NCBI RefSeq assembly: GCF_003143515.1
Contig: NZ_CP029343.1
Span: 5,456,001 to 5,520,000, forward strand
Length of the DNA: 64,000 bases
Direction of reading: 5' to 3'
Origin: Massilia oculi
GTDB taxonomy: Bacteria; Pseudomonadota; Gammaproteobacteria; Burkholderiales; Burkholderiaceae_D
In this document: positions 45,437 through 53,616 of the stretch, piece after piece
Layout: each line of letters opens with the position of its first letter
How positions within the stretch are numbered: position 1 is the first letter of the stretch
The notes under the pieces: generated by a model
Seen by the model: the letters and a program-made list of their open reading frames with translations, nothing else
Database searches by the model: none
What the model was told of the DNA's origin: nothing
Program-made: the position numbers and the translations under genes

Positions 45437-46489
45437 TCAATGGCGGGTCGGCTTGCCGCGCAACAGGCGCGACAGCGCGATGGTCGCCAGCAGCAGCGTG
45501 CCCACCACGATCGTCATATAGATGCCGGGCACGTTGGCCAGCGCCAGGCCATAGGTCACGGCGCCCATCGTGAGCACCGCCAGCAGCACGCCGCCGATCG
45601 TGCCGGCGCCGCCGGCGATGCTCACGCCGCCCAGGATCACCATGGTGATGATCTCGAGCTCCCAGCCGGTGGCGATGTTCGGCCGCGTGCTGCCGATGCG
45701 GCCGGTCAGCAGGAAGGCCGCCAGGCCCGCCATCGCGCCGGTGAGCATGAACAGCCCCAGTCGGTAGCGGTCGACCGCGATGCCCGAGAAGCGCGCGGCG
45801 TCCGGATTATTGCCGATGGCGTAGATGCGGCGTCCCGCCGTGGTGGCATGCAAGACCACGGCAAACAGCAGCGCGAATCCGAGCAGGATCACGAAGGCGC
45901 GCGGGACCACGCCGCAGAAGGTGCCCTGGCCCCAGTCCGCCATCAGCTGCGGGTAGTTGGTGAAGGCCTGGTCGCCCAGCGCAACGCTGGCCAGGCCCCG
46001 GTACAGGGCGATGGTGCCGATGGTGACGACGATCGAGGGCAGCATGAAGCGCGTGACCAGGAAACCGTTGAGCCAGCCGCAGGCCAGGCCGGTGCCGATC
46101 GCCACCAGCACCAAGGTCTCGGGAGGCAGGCCGGCGCGGTGAGCCAGGCCCATGGCGACCGAGGACAGCGCCAGCGTCCCGGCGACCGAGATGTCGATCT
46201 CGCGGCAGATGATCAATAAGGCCATCGGCAGCGCGATCAGGGCCTTCTCGCTGAAGTTGACCGTGCCGTCGAGCAGATTGTAGGGATCGAGGAAGTGCTC
46301 CAGCGTGACCCCGCCGGCGACGAACACCGCCAGCAGCAGCAGGGCAAGCAGGGTCTCCCAGCGCGCCAGCACATGGCGCAGGCCTGGCCGCTGGCGGTCG
46401 AGGATCGTATAGCGCGAGGTATGGCTGGATTGGTTCACGGTCTTGGTGTCCATTGGGGTTTCGACCTCGGCGATGCCGGTCGCATTCAT
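45437..46489 (-). CDS. rhaQ: Rhamnose ABC transporter permease 2
   Basis: A 350-residue integral membrane protein of the ribose/rhamnose (BPD_transp_2) permease family. Features are ICREIDISVAGTLALSSVAM, PSIVVTIGTIALYRGLASVA, RIYAIGNNPDAARFSGIAVD and MVILGGVSIAGGAGTIGGVL. ATG at 46489 overlaps the stop of the first permease by four bases and has AAGGAG upstream, which rules out the long upstream extension of the frame. It forms the membrane channel with the other permease and the ATPase. It is 14 bases upstream of rhaK. Confidence 0.92.
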   Translation of the reverse strand: MNATGIAEVETPMDTKTVNQSSHTSRYTILDRQRPGLRHVLARWETLLALLLLAVFVAGGVTLEHFLDPYNLLDGTVNFSEKALIALPMALLIICREIDISVAGTLALSSVAMGLAHRAGLPPETLVLVAIGTGLACGWLNGFLVTRFMLPSIVVTIGTIALYRGLASVALGDQAFTNYPQLMADWGQGTFCGVVPRAFVILLGFALLFAVVLHATTAGRRIYAIGNNPDAARFSGIAVDRYRLGLFMLTGAMAGLAAFLLTGRIGSTRPNIATGWELEIITMVILGGVSIAGGAGTIGGVLLAVLTMGAVTYGLALANVPGIYMTIVVGTLLLATIALSRLLRGKPTRH

Positions 46490-47517
46490 GCTGCGCTCCT
46501 TGTTGGGCTCCCCGCCGCAGGAAGTCCGGTGCGGTGCAGCGGCAGGATCTGGCGGCTGCGTTTGCGGTTGCCGCCGGCATTGAGCAGCACGGCGACCAGG
46601 ATCACGGCGCCGGTCAGCGCGCTTTGCCAGAACGGCGAGACTTGCAGCACCGGCAAGGCATTGCCGATCACCGACAGGAACAGCGCGCCGAGCACCGTGC
46701 CGAGCACCGAGCCGACGCCGCCGGCGATGCTGGCGCCGCCGATCACGCAGGCGGCGATCACGGTGAATTCGAAGCCATAGGCGATCTCGGTGTAGGCGAC
46801 CGCATACCGCGCCACCCACAGGTAGCCGCACAGGCCCGCCACCATGCCCGACAGGCCATAGGTCCAGAGCAGACGGCGCGCGGTCGGAATGCCGATATAG
46901 GCGGCGCATTGCGGCGCATTGCCGATCGCGTACAGGTCGCGGCCGAAGCGCGTGTGACGAGCCAGGAAGGCCATCGCCAGCACCGCACCAAAAGCGATCC
47001 ACACCAGATGCGGCAGGCCGAACAGGCGCTGCAGCGGGAAGCCGATGAAGTTGGCCGGCATCTGGTGCGCCGATACCCAGGCGCCGCCCGAGATCACGAA
47101 CACCAGTCCGCGGTACACGCTCATGGCGCCCAGCGTGACGACGATCGGCGGCAGCCCCAGATAGCCGATCAAGCCGCCGTTGACGAGCCCCAGCGCCAGG
47201 CCCGTGCCGGCCGCGGCCAGCATCACGAACACCAGCGGCAGCTGCGGACTGTTCGATGCCAGCATGGCCGCAACCATGCCCGACAGGGCCAGGTTCGAGG
47301 CCACCGACAGGTCGATCCCGCGGGTGACGATCACCAGCATCTGGGTCAGGGCCAGCATCACGAGCAGGGTGCTGTCGGTGAGCAGATTGGCCAGCGAGGC
47401 GGTTGTCAGAAACACCGGCGCGCGCAGGCCGACCAGCAGCACCAGCGCCACCACCATCATGGCCAGCAGGGCTTCGCGCTGCTTCATGATATCCATGAAG
47501 GCGTTTCGCTTGTTCAT
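46486..47517 (-). CDS. rhaP: Rhamnose ABC transporter permease 1
   Basis: A 343-residue permease of the same family as the next gene. Features are MLVIVTRGIDLSVASNLALS, PPIVVTLGAMSVYRGLVFVI, FGRDLYAIGNAPQCAAYIGI and ACVIGGASIAGGVGSVLGTV. ATG at 47517 overlaps the end of the ATPase gene by four bases (ATGA). Two different permeases with one double ATPase is the rule for rhamnose (RhaSTPQ) uptake systems as described in Rhizobium leguminosarum. Confidence 0.92.
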   Translation of the reverse strand: MNKRNAFMDIMKQREALLAMMVVALVLLVGLRAPVFLTTASLANLLTDSTLLVMLALTQMLVIVTRGIDLSVASNLALSGMVAAMLASNSPQLPLVFVMLAAAGTGLALGLVNGGLIGYLGLPPIVVTLGAMSVYRGLVFVISGGAWVSAHQMPANFIGFPLQRLFGLPHLVWIAFGAVLAMAFLARHTRFGRDLYAIGNAPQCAAYIGIPTARRLLWTYGLSGMVAGLCGYLWVARYAVAYTEIAYGFEFTVIAACVIGGASIAGGVGSVLGTVLGALFLSVIGNALPVLQVSPFWQSALTGAVILVAVLLNAGGNRKRSRQILPLHRTGLPAAGSPTRSAA

Positions 47518-49109
47518 GACGCCGCCTCCAGACCCAGGTCGACCCCGGACGCGGCGGCAACCACGGTCTCGGGCGTAGCTTCGGCGCGCGTGAACTCGCG
47601 TACCACGCGTCCGTGGCGCATCACCACTACGCGGTCGGCCAGCCCCAGCACCTCGGGCAGTTCGGACGATACCAGGATCACCGACAGGCCGCGTTCGACC
47701 AGCCCGCTCACGAAGCGGTGCACGGCGGCCTTGGAGCCGATATCGATGCCCTTCGTGGGTTCGTCGAGAATGATGACCTTGGGATCGGTGGCCAGCCACT
47801 TCCCGAGCACCACCTTTTGCTGGTTGCCGCCCGAGAGCTCGTCGACGTTCTGGCTCAGGTAGGCGGCCTTCAGTTCGAGCTGTTCAGCGAAACGCCGGGC
47901 CAGGGCCGCTTCGGCGCGAGCACGCGGGAAGAAGCCGAACGTCGACAGGATCGGCAGCGTGATGTTGTGCATGATCGGCATGGTCAGGTGTGCGCCATGA
48001 TGCTGGCGGTCCTCGGGCACATAGGCCAGGCCGCGCGCAATCGCTTCTCCGGGATTGCAAAATACCGCCGGCTGGCCCTCGAGCCGCACGCTCCCGGTCA
48101 CCCGCGGCGTCAATCCGAACAGCGCCTGCATCACCTCCGAGCGCCCGGCGCCCACCAGCCCGTAAAAGCCGAGGATTTCTCCCTTGCGCAGGGTGAAGCC
48201 GACATCCTGGAATTCGGTCGGGTGGCTCAACCCCTCGACCTCCAGCAGCTGCGCGCCGATCTCCACCTCGGCCTTGGGATAGGCCTGGTGCACCGCGCGG
48301 CCGACCATCAGCGCCACCAGTTCCGGCTCCTTCACGTCGGCCAGGCGTCCTTCGGCGACGAACTGGCCATCGCGCAGCACCGTGTAGCAGTCGGCCACCT
48401 CGTAGATCTCGTCGAACTTGTGCGAGATGAAGATGACGGCGGTGCCGCGTGCGCGCAGCCCGTCGATGATGCGGTACAGCTCGCGGATCTCGCGCTGCGA
48501 CAGCGCGGCGGTCGGTTCGTCCATGATCACCACGCGCGCATCCTGCGACAGGGCGCGTGCGATCTCGACGAAGTGGCGCTGGGCCACCGACAGGTCGCGC
48601 ACGCGGGCGCGCACCGGCAGCGACACCTCGAGGCGGGCGAACAGCCCCTCGGCCTCGGCCTCGATCCCGGCCCAGTCGATGCGCCCCGCCAGGCCGCGGG
48701 TCGGGTGGCGGCCCACATAGATGTTCTCGGCCACCGATAACTCGTCGAACATCACGGTTTCCTGGTGCACGGCGGTGATCCCGGCGGCCATCGCTTCTTG
48801 CGGGCTGCCGAAGGACACGGGCTTCCCGTCGAGCAGGATCGCGCCTTCGTCGGGACGGTGGATACCGGTCAGGGTCTTGACGAGGGTCGACTTGCCGGCC
48901 CCGTTCTCGCCGATCAGGGCCATGACTTCGCCCGGACGGATGGACAGGCGCACGCCATTGAGCGCGCAGACGCCGTTGAAGCGCTTGGTGATCCCGGTCA
49001 GCTGCAGTACCGGCGTGGCGGGCGCGCCGTCGTTCGGGCGCAGGGAGGGCTTGTCAGTTGGGTCACTGGCATATGGGTGTTGCAAACGGATGAAAGGCGC
49101 CGCGCGCAT
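47514..49109 (-). CDS. rhaT: Rhamnose ABC transporter ATP-binding protein (duplicated ABC domains)
   Basis: A 531-residue protein with two ABC domains, as in RbsA/MglA. The first has Walker A GENGAGKSTLVKTLTG, signature LSVAQRHFVEIARAL and Walker B VVIMDEPTAAL. The second has the degenerate P-loop GLVGAGRSEVMQALFG, an intact signature ELSGGNQQKVVLGKWLA and Walker B VIILDEPTKGID. It energises rhamnose import with RhaP, RhaQ and the binding protein RhaS. A 36-base gap separates it from rhaS; it overlaps rhaP by four bases. The symbol follows rhizobial rhaT (ATPase), not the E. coli proton symporter of the same name. Confidence 0.93.
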   Translation of the reverse strand: MRAAPFIRLQHPYASDPTDKPSLRPNDGAPATPVLQLTGITKRFNGVCALNGVRLSIRPGEVMALIGENGAGKSTLVKTLTGIHRPDEGAILLDGKPVSFGSPQEAMAAGITAVHQETVMFDELSVAENIYVGRHPTRGLAGRIDWAGIEAEAEGLFARLEVSLPVRARVRDLSVAQRHFVEIARALSQDARVVIMDEPTAALSQREIRELYRIIDGLRARGTAVIFISHKFDEIYEVADCYTVLRDGQFVAEGRLADVKEPELVALMVGRAVHQAYPKAEVEIGAQLLEVEGLSHPTEFQDVGFTLRKGEILGFYGLVGAGRSEVMQALFGLTPRVTGSVRLEGQPAVFCNPGEAIARGLAYVPEDRQHHGAHLTMPIMHNITLPILSTFGFFPRARAEAALARRFAEQLELKAAYLSQNVDELSGGNQQKVVLGKWLATDPKVIILDEPTKGIDIGSKAAVHRFVSGLVERGLSVILVSSELPEVLGLADRVVVMRHGRVVREFTRAEATPETVVAAASGVDLGLEAAS

Positions 49110-49145
49110 CGACCAGGCGGTCGCGCGCGCGGCGGACTGGCCGGC

Positions 49146-50165
49146 TCAGAACAGCTTGGCGAACTGGTCGACGTTGCCGGCGTTGTAGGTGAACGGCGGG
49201 CCGAGGGCGGTTTCGCCGTTCGCATCCAGCGTCACGGCGCCCAGGCGGCCGACCGAGACGATCGCGCCATCGCCCGATTGGGCCTTGCCGGTCACGAACT
49301 GGTGCGCCGCAAAGGTGGCGGCGTAGCCGAGATCGATCGGATTCCAGATCGCGAACTCGCGCACCGCGCCGCTCTTGACGTGGCCGGCCATCTCGGACGG
49401 CAGGCCCAGGCCGGTGACGAACACCTTGCCCACCAGGCCTTCGTCGGCCACCGCCTTGCTGGCGGCGACGATGCCGACCGTGGTCGGGGCGATGATCGCC
49501 TTCAGGTTGGGGTGACTGCGCAGCAGGCCGATGGCTTCGCGGTAGCTCTTGTCGGACTGATCGTCGCCATACACGGTCGCCACCAGCTTGAGGCCCGCGT
49601 ACTGGGGCTGCTCGAGCGTCTTCTTCATGACGCCGATCCAGATGTTCTGGTTGGTCGCCTGGGCCGACGCCGACAGGATCGCCAGCTCGCCCTTGCCGTT
49701 CATTTCGGCCGCCGCCATCTCGATCTGCTTCTGGCCGATCAGTTCCGCGTTGGAGGGATTGAGCTGCATCTGGCGCCCGCCCGGGGCCAGCGCGCTGTCG
49801 AACGAGATGACCTTGATCCCGCGCTGCATCGCCTTCTTGGCGATCGGCACCAGGGCATTGGGATCGTTGGCCGAGACCACGATCGCATCGACCTTCTGGC
49901 TGATCAGCGAGTTGATGATCTCGATCTGGCCTTCCGCGCTGGGCGTGGTCGGACCGGTATAAATGATCTCGACGCCGCCGATCTCGGCGGCGGCATCCTT
50001 CGCGCCCTGGTGGGCGGCATCGAAGAAGCCGTTGCCCAGGCTCTTCACGACCATCGCGATGCGGGTCCGTTCAGGCGCGTCCCCGGTCTTCTTGTCGGCG
50101 CAGCCGGCCAGGCCGGCGAACACACCGACCGCCGCGGCGGCCAGCAGGAGCTGTTTGATCTTCAA
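49146..50165 (-). CDS. rhaS: Rhamnose-binding periplasmic (lipo)protein
   Basis: A 339-residue substrate-binding protein of the periplasmic-binding-protein 4 type. The signal MKIKQLLLAAAAVGVFAGLA ends in the lipobox LAGC. The binding fold shows IAMVVKSLGNGFFDAAHQGA, DAIVVSANDPNALVPIAKKA and MQRGIKVISFDSALAPGGRQ. It captures L-rhamnose for the RhaTPQ transporter. Its start overlaps the end of the DeoR-type regulator gene by four bases, so the whole rhaRSTPQK run is one operon. The symbol follows rhizobial usage, not the E. coli activator RhaS. Confidence 0.92.
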   Translation of the reverse strand: MKIKQLLLAAAAVGVFAGLAGCADKKTGDAPERTRIAMVVKSLGNGFFDAAHQGAKDAAAEIGGVEIIYTGPTTPSAEGQIEIINSLISQKVDAIVVSANDPNALVPIAKKAMQRGIKVISFDSALAPGGRQMQLNPSNAELIGQKQIEMAAAEMNGKGELAILSASAQATNQNIWIGVMKKTLEQPQYAGLKLVATVYGDDQSDKSYREAIGLLRSHPNLKAIIAPTTVGIVAASKAVADEGLVGKVFVTGLGLPSEMAGHVKSGAVREFAIWNPIDLGYAATFAAHQFVTGKAQSGDGAIVSVGRLGAVTLDANGETALGPPFTYNAGNVDQFAKLF

Positions 50166-51022
50166 TGCGAAATCTCCATCAGGGCTGCGGACTGGAAGTC
50201 ATATTGGGGACTGTAGCGCGTGGTGCGCAGCGCCGGCATCTCGCCATCGGGTTCGACGGTGACGACCTTCACGCCATACTGCTCGAGCAGCTGCACCGCC
50301 TTGTCGGAAGCGTCGGTATCGGTGATCACCGTGGACACGCGATCCAGGCCGCACAGGATCAGGCCGGCCTTGCGCGCGAACTTCGAGCTGTCGGCCAGCA
50401 CCACCAGTTCCTCGGCCTGGCTGATCAGGCGCTTCTCGGCCTGGATCAGCAGCGGGTCGGCTTCCATCAAACCCAGCAGCGACAGGCCGTAGACGCTCAT
50501 GAACATCTTGGTGGCGTAGTGGTGCTGGGTGATGTCGTTGTCGAAGGGCGAGAGGATGACGTTCTGCTCGCGGTACACGCGCCCGCCCGGCACGATGATC
50601 TCGTTCTCGCTCGAGACCAGCAGGCGCTCGGCCATCAGGAAAGAGTTGGTCAGGATCTTGAGCTGCTTCTCGGTGAGGAACTCGGCCATCATGAAAGTGG
50701 TGGTGCCACCGTTGATGATGATCGTCTCGCCGTCGTTGCACATGCCCGCCGCATGGCGGGCGATGGCGCGCTTGCGCGAGGCGAAGCACTGGATATTGTT
50801 CTGGAACGTTTCGCTGGTCAGCGGGAACTGGCGGGTCTTGGGCAGCAGGTTTTCGGCGCCGCCCCGGGTGCGGGTGAGCAGGTTGCGTCCCGCCAGCCAG
50901 CTGATGTCGCGCCGGACCGTCGCCGGGGACGCGTTGAGCCATTCGACAAGCTGCTGGACCGTCGCCGACTGATGCTCGGCAAGCAGTTTCAGCAAACGCT
51001 TGCGGCGTTTGTGATTCACCAT
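50162..51022 (-). CDS. rhaR: DeoR/GlpR-family regulator of rhamnose genes
   Basis: A 286-residue repressor. The N-terminal helix-turn-helix is HKRRKRLLKLLAEHQSATVQ, QLVEWLNASPATVRRDISWL; the effector domain has ETIIINGGTTTFMMAEFL and VVLADSSKFARKAGLILCGL, typical of DeoR sugar-phosphate sensors. ATG at 51022 is chosen for its strong GGAGGAG 8-10 bases upstream; the frame extends to 51142 without support. It is the first gene of the rha transporter operon and divergent from rhaD, which is the R. leguminosarum layout. It probably binds the palindrome at 51147-51160 and releases it on sensing a rhamnose intermediate. Confidence 0.9.
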   Translation of the reverse strand: MVNHKRRKRLLKLLAEHQSATVQQLVEWLNASPATVRRDISWLAGRNLLTRTRGGAENLLPKTRQFPLTSETFQNNIQCFASRKRAIARHAAGMCNDGETIIINGGTTTFMMAEFLTEKQLKILTNSFLMAERLLVSSENEIIVPGGRVYREQNVILSPFDNDITQHHYATKMFMSVYGLSLLGLMEADPLLIQAEKRLISQAEELVVLADSSKFARKAGLILCGLDRVSTVITDTDASDKAVQLLEQYGVKVVTVEPDGEMPALRTTRYSPQYDFQSAALMEISH

Positions 51023-51146
51023 ATTGTGTCTCCTCCGTAAGCCGTCTGGTTGTGTGCGGCATGGGGCCCGTCGTTCCAGCCTCTGTTGGGCAGCAATCGC
51101 GGGGTGTTCGAAAAGAGTAGTTTCTAGATGCAATATCGTCAATCAC

Positions 51147-51160
51147 CAAATGATCATTTG
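51147..51160. promoter_or_regulatory. Palindrome between rhaR and rhaD, probable RhaR operator
   Basis: CAAATGATCATTTG is a perfect 14-bp palindrome, with further imperfect symmetry outside (AATCA on the left, TGATT on the right). It lies in the 360-base AT-richer spacer between the divergent rhaR and rhaD genes. Nothing else in this spacer reads as coding. Confidence 0.6.
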
Positions 51161-51254
51161 ACTGATTATTTCCCGTCGTTGCAGCGCACAAACGCTCAAA
51201 TCGCTCAAGTCCGTGATTGATTCTTACTTGGTCAGCAAGTTGATTGTTTCCGCG

Positions 51255-51284
51255 TTGACACCCCGTAGGCCGCTGCTTTCTACT
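51255..51284 (+). promoter_or_regulatory. Probable rhaD promoter
   Basis: A perfect -35 box TTGACA (51255-51260) is followed after 18 bases by TCTACT, which matches four of six -10 positions. It points toward rhaD, about 100 bases upstream of its start. Confidence 0.4.
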
Positions 51285-51382
51285 GTCTGCCGATGCCGTA
51301 GCGCTGCCCGGGCAGCATACGGACGCAGGACATGGAAGAGACACATCGATTCGATGACAAAACAATCAACTGGGAGATATTG

Positions 51383-53491
51383 ATGGGCGCTTTGAGCGAA
51401 ACGAAGCAGCGCGAACCGATCACCTCGCGCTGGGATGAAGCCGTCGCGGCCACGCTGAGTGAGCCGGAACTGCTGCTGTACCGGTCCAACCTGCTGGGTT
51501 CCGACCTGCGGATCACCAACTTCGGCGGCGGCAATACCTCGGCCAAGATCGACATGGTCGACCCGCTGTCGGGCGAGCAGGTCGAGGTGCTGTGGGTGAA
51601 GGGCTCGGGCGGAGATCTGGGCAGCATCAAGCTGGATGGCTTCTCGACCCTCTACATGAGCAAGCTGCATGCGCTCAAGGGGCGTTACCGCGGCCTCGAA
51701 CACGAAGACGAGATGGTGGGCTACCTGCCGCACTGCACCTTCAACCTGAACCCGCGCGCGGCCAGCATCGACACGCCGCTGCACGCGTACATCGCGCGCC
51801 GCCACGTCGACCACATGCACCCGGATGCCTGCATTGCGATCGCCGCCTGCAAGAACAGCAAGGAACTCACCGCGAAGATCTTCGAAGGCGAGCTGGGTTG
51901 GCTGCCGTGGCAGCGCCCGGGCTACGACCTGGGCCTGAAGCTCGAAGCGGTATCGCAGGCCAACCCGCAACTGAAGGGCATCATCCTCGAAGGCCACGGC
52001 CTGTTCACCTGGGGCGATACTTCACAATCCTGCTACGAGACCACGCTGGCGATCATCAAGCGCGCCGAAGATTGGCTGGCGCAGAACGTCCAGCAGCCGG
52101 CATTCGGCGGGCAGGCCAGCCCGATCCTGCCGGCATCCGAGCGCGCCGCGCTGGCGGCGCGCCTGATGCCGCTCCTGCGCGGCAAGATCAGCAAGGACGA
52201 ATACAAGCTGGGCCACTTCGACGACAGCGACGCGGTGCTCGAATTCGTGAGCAGCGCCCACCTGGCGCCCCTGGCGGCGCTGGGAACCTCGTGCCCGGAT
52301 CACTTTTTGCGCACCAAGATCCGCCCGCTGGTGCTGGACTTCGACCCGAGCGCGCCCGATTTCGAGCGCCTGGCCGCGAGTCTCGACCAGGCCCTGGCCG
52401 ACTACCGCGCCGACTACACCGCATATTATGAGCGCTGCAAGCGCGCCACCAGCCCGAAGATCCGCGACGCCAACCCGATCATCTACCTGATCCCGGGCGT
52501 GGGCATGCTGTCGTTCGCGAAGGACAAGGCCACCGCCCGCATCGCCGGCGAGTTCTACGTCAATGCCATCAACGTGATGCGGGGCGCGAACGGCGTCGAC
52601 ACCTATGTCGGCCTGCCGGAACAGGAAGCCTTCGATATCGAGTACTGGCTGCTCGAGGAAGCCAAGCTGCAGCGGAGCCCCAAGCCGAAAAGCCTGGCCG
52701 GCCGCATCGCGATGGTGACCGGCGGCGCCGGCGGCATCGGCCAGGCGGTCGCGCGCCAGCTGCTGCAGGAAGGCGCCTGCGTGATGCTGACCGATATCGA
52801 TGCCGAAGCCCTCGAGCTGGCCGGCAAGGACCTGGCCAAGGTGGCCGGCAAGGACGGCATCGGCATCGTGCGCGCCAACATCACGAGCGAGGAGGAAGTC
52901 GCCGGCATCCTGGAAGCGGCCCTGCTCCGCTTCGGCGGCGTCGACCTCTTGATCTCGAACGCCGGCATCGCCTCGGCGGCGCCGCTGGACGAGACCACCC
53001 TCGAGATATGGAAGCGCAACCAGGACATCCTCGTCACCGGCTACTTCCTGGCCACGCGCGCGGCCTTCCGCATCATGAAGCAGCAGGGCCTGGGCGGCAG
53101 CATGGTCTTCGTCGGCAGCAAAAACGGGTTGGTAGCATCAGCCGGCGCCTCGGCCTACTGCACCGCCAAGGCGGCCGAATTGCACCTGGCGCGCTGCGTG
53201 GCGCTGGAAGGCGCCGAGCACGGCATCCGCGTCAACGTGGTCAATCCGGACGCCGTGATCCGCGGCTCGCGCATCTGGGACGGCAAGTGGAAGGAAGAAC
53301 GCGCCGCCTCCAACAAGATCGAGGCCGACGACGTCGAGGAGTTCTACCGCAAGCGCAGCATGCTCAAGCTGTCGGTGCTGCCGGAAGACATCGCCGAAGC
53401 CGTGTACTTCTTCGCCAGCGACAAGTCGGGCAAGAGCACCGGGAACATCCTGAACGTGGATGCGGGCAACGCGGCCGCCTTCACCCGCTGA
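51383..53491 (+). CDS. rhaD: Bifunctional rhamnulose-1-phosphate aldolase / short-chain dehydrogenase
   Basis: A 702-residue fusion. Residues ~1-430 are a class II aldolase/adducin domain (LLGSDLRITNFGGGNTSAKI, VKGSGGDLGSIKLDG, RRHVDHMHPDACIAIAACKN with metal-binding His, LEGHGLFTWGD). Residues ~440-702 are a Rossmann dehydrogenase (GRIAMVTGGAGGIGQAVARQ, ISNAGIASAAPLDE, and Tyr/Lys in ASAYCTAKAAELH). The aldolase makes dihydroxyacetone phosphate and L-lactaldehyde; the second domain is expected to oxidise lactaldehyde, as reported for Bacillus YuxG-type RhaEW. ATG at 51383 has GGGAG 8 bases upstream and is preferred over ATG at 51332. rhaI follows after 125 bases. Confidence 0.93.
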   Translation: MGALSETKQREPITSRWDEAVAATLSEPELLLYRSNLLGSDLRITNFGGGNTSAKIDMVDPLSGEQVEVLWVKGSGGDLGSIKLDGFSTLYMSKLHALKGRYRGLEHEDEMVGYLPHCTFNLNPRAASIDTPLHAYIARRHVDHMHPDACIAIAACKNSKELTAKIFEGELGWLPWQRPGYDLGLKLEAVSQANPQLKGIILEGHGLFTWGDTSQSCYETTLAIIKRAEDWLAQNVQQPAFGGQASPILPASERAALAARLMPLLRGKISKDEYKLGHFDDSDAVLEFVSSAHLAPLAALGTSCPDHFLRTKIRPLVLDFDPSAPDFERLAASLDQALADYRADYTAYYERCKRATSPKIRDANPIIYLIPGVGMLSFAKDKATARIAGEFYVNAINVMRGANGVDTYVGLPEQEAFDIEYWLLEEAKLQRSPKPKSLAGRIAMVTGGAGGIGQAVARQLLQEGACVMLTDIDAEALELAGKDLAKVAGKDGIGIVRANITSEEEVAGILEAALLRFGGVDLLISNAGIASAAPLDETTLEIWKRNQDILVTGYFLATRAAFRIMKQQGLGGSMVFVGSKNGLVASAGASAYCTAKAAELHLARCVALEGAEHGIRVNVVNPDAVIRGSRIWDGKWKEERAASNKIEADDVEEFYRKRSMLKLSVLPEDIAEAVYFFASDKSGKSTGNILNVDAGNAAAFTR

Positions 53492-53552
53492 GTTGTCTGC
53501 TGACTGAGACCGATACGCTAAGATAGCGAGACATCACAACAAGCCGGGACGC

Positions 53553-53598
53553 CGACCCTCCAGGGTCGCGTCACCGGTCAACGGCGGCTTGCGCCGCC
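53553..53598 (+). other. Two stem-loops in the rhaD-rhaI spacer
   Basis: CGACCCT/AGGGTCG (53553-53568, 2-base loop) and GGCGGC/GCCGCC (53583-53598, TTGC loop) lie just before the rhaI ribosome-binding site. They have no T-run. They may stabilise or process the mRNA between the two genes, or partly mask rhaI translation. Confidence 0.45.
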
Positions 53599-53616
53599 TG
53601 CATGGAGGAGACGAGC

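Noticed and set aside
45437..47560. A 707-codon permease fusion
   Set aside because: Only the last 350 codons are a permease; the upstream part is another frame of the first permease. A good ribosome-binding site and ATGA overlap fix the start at 46489.
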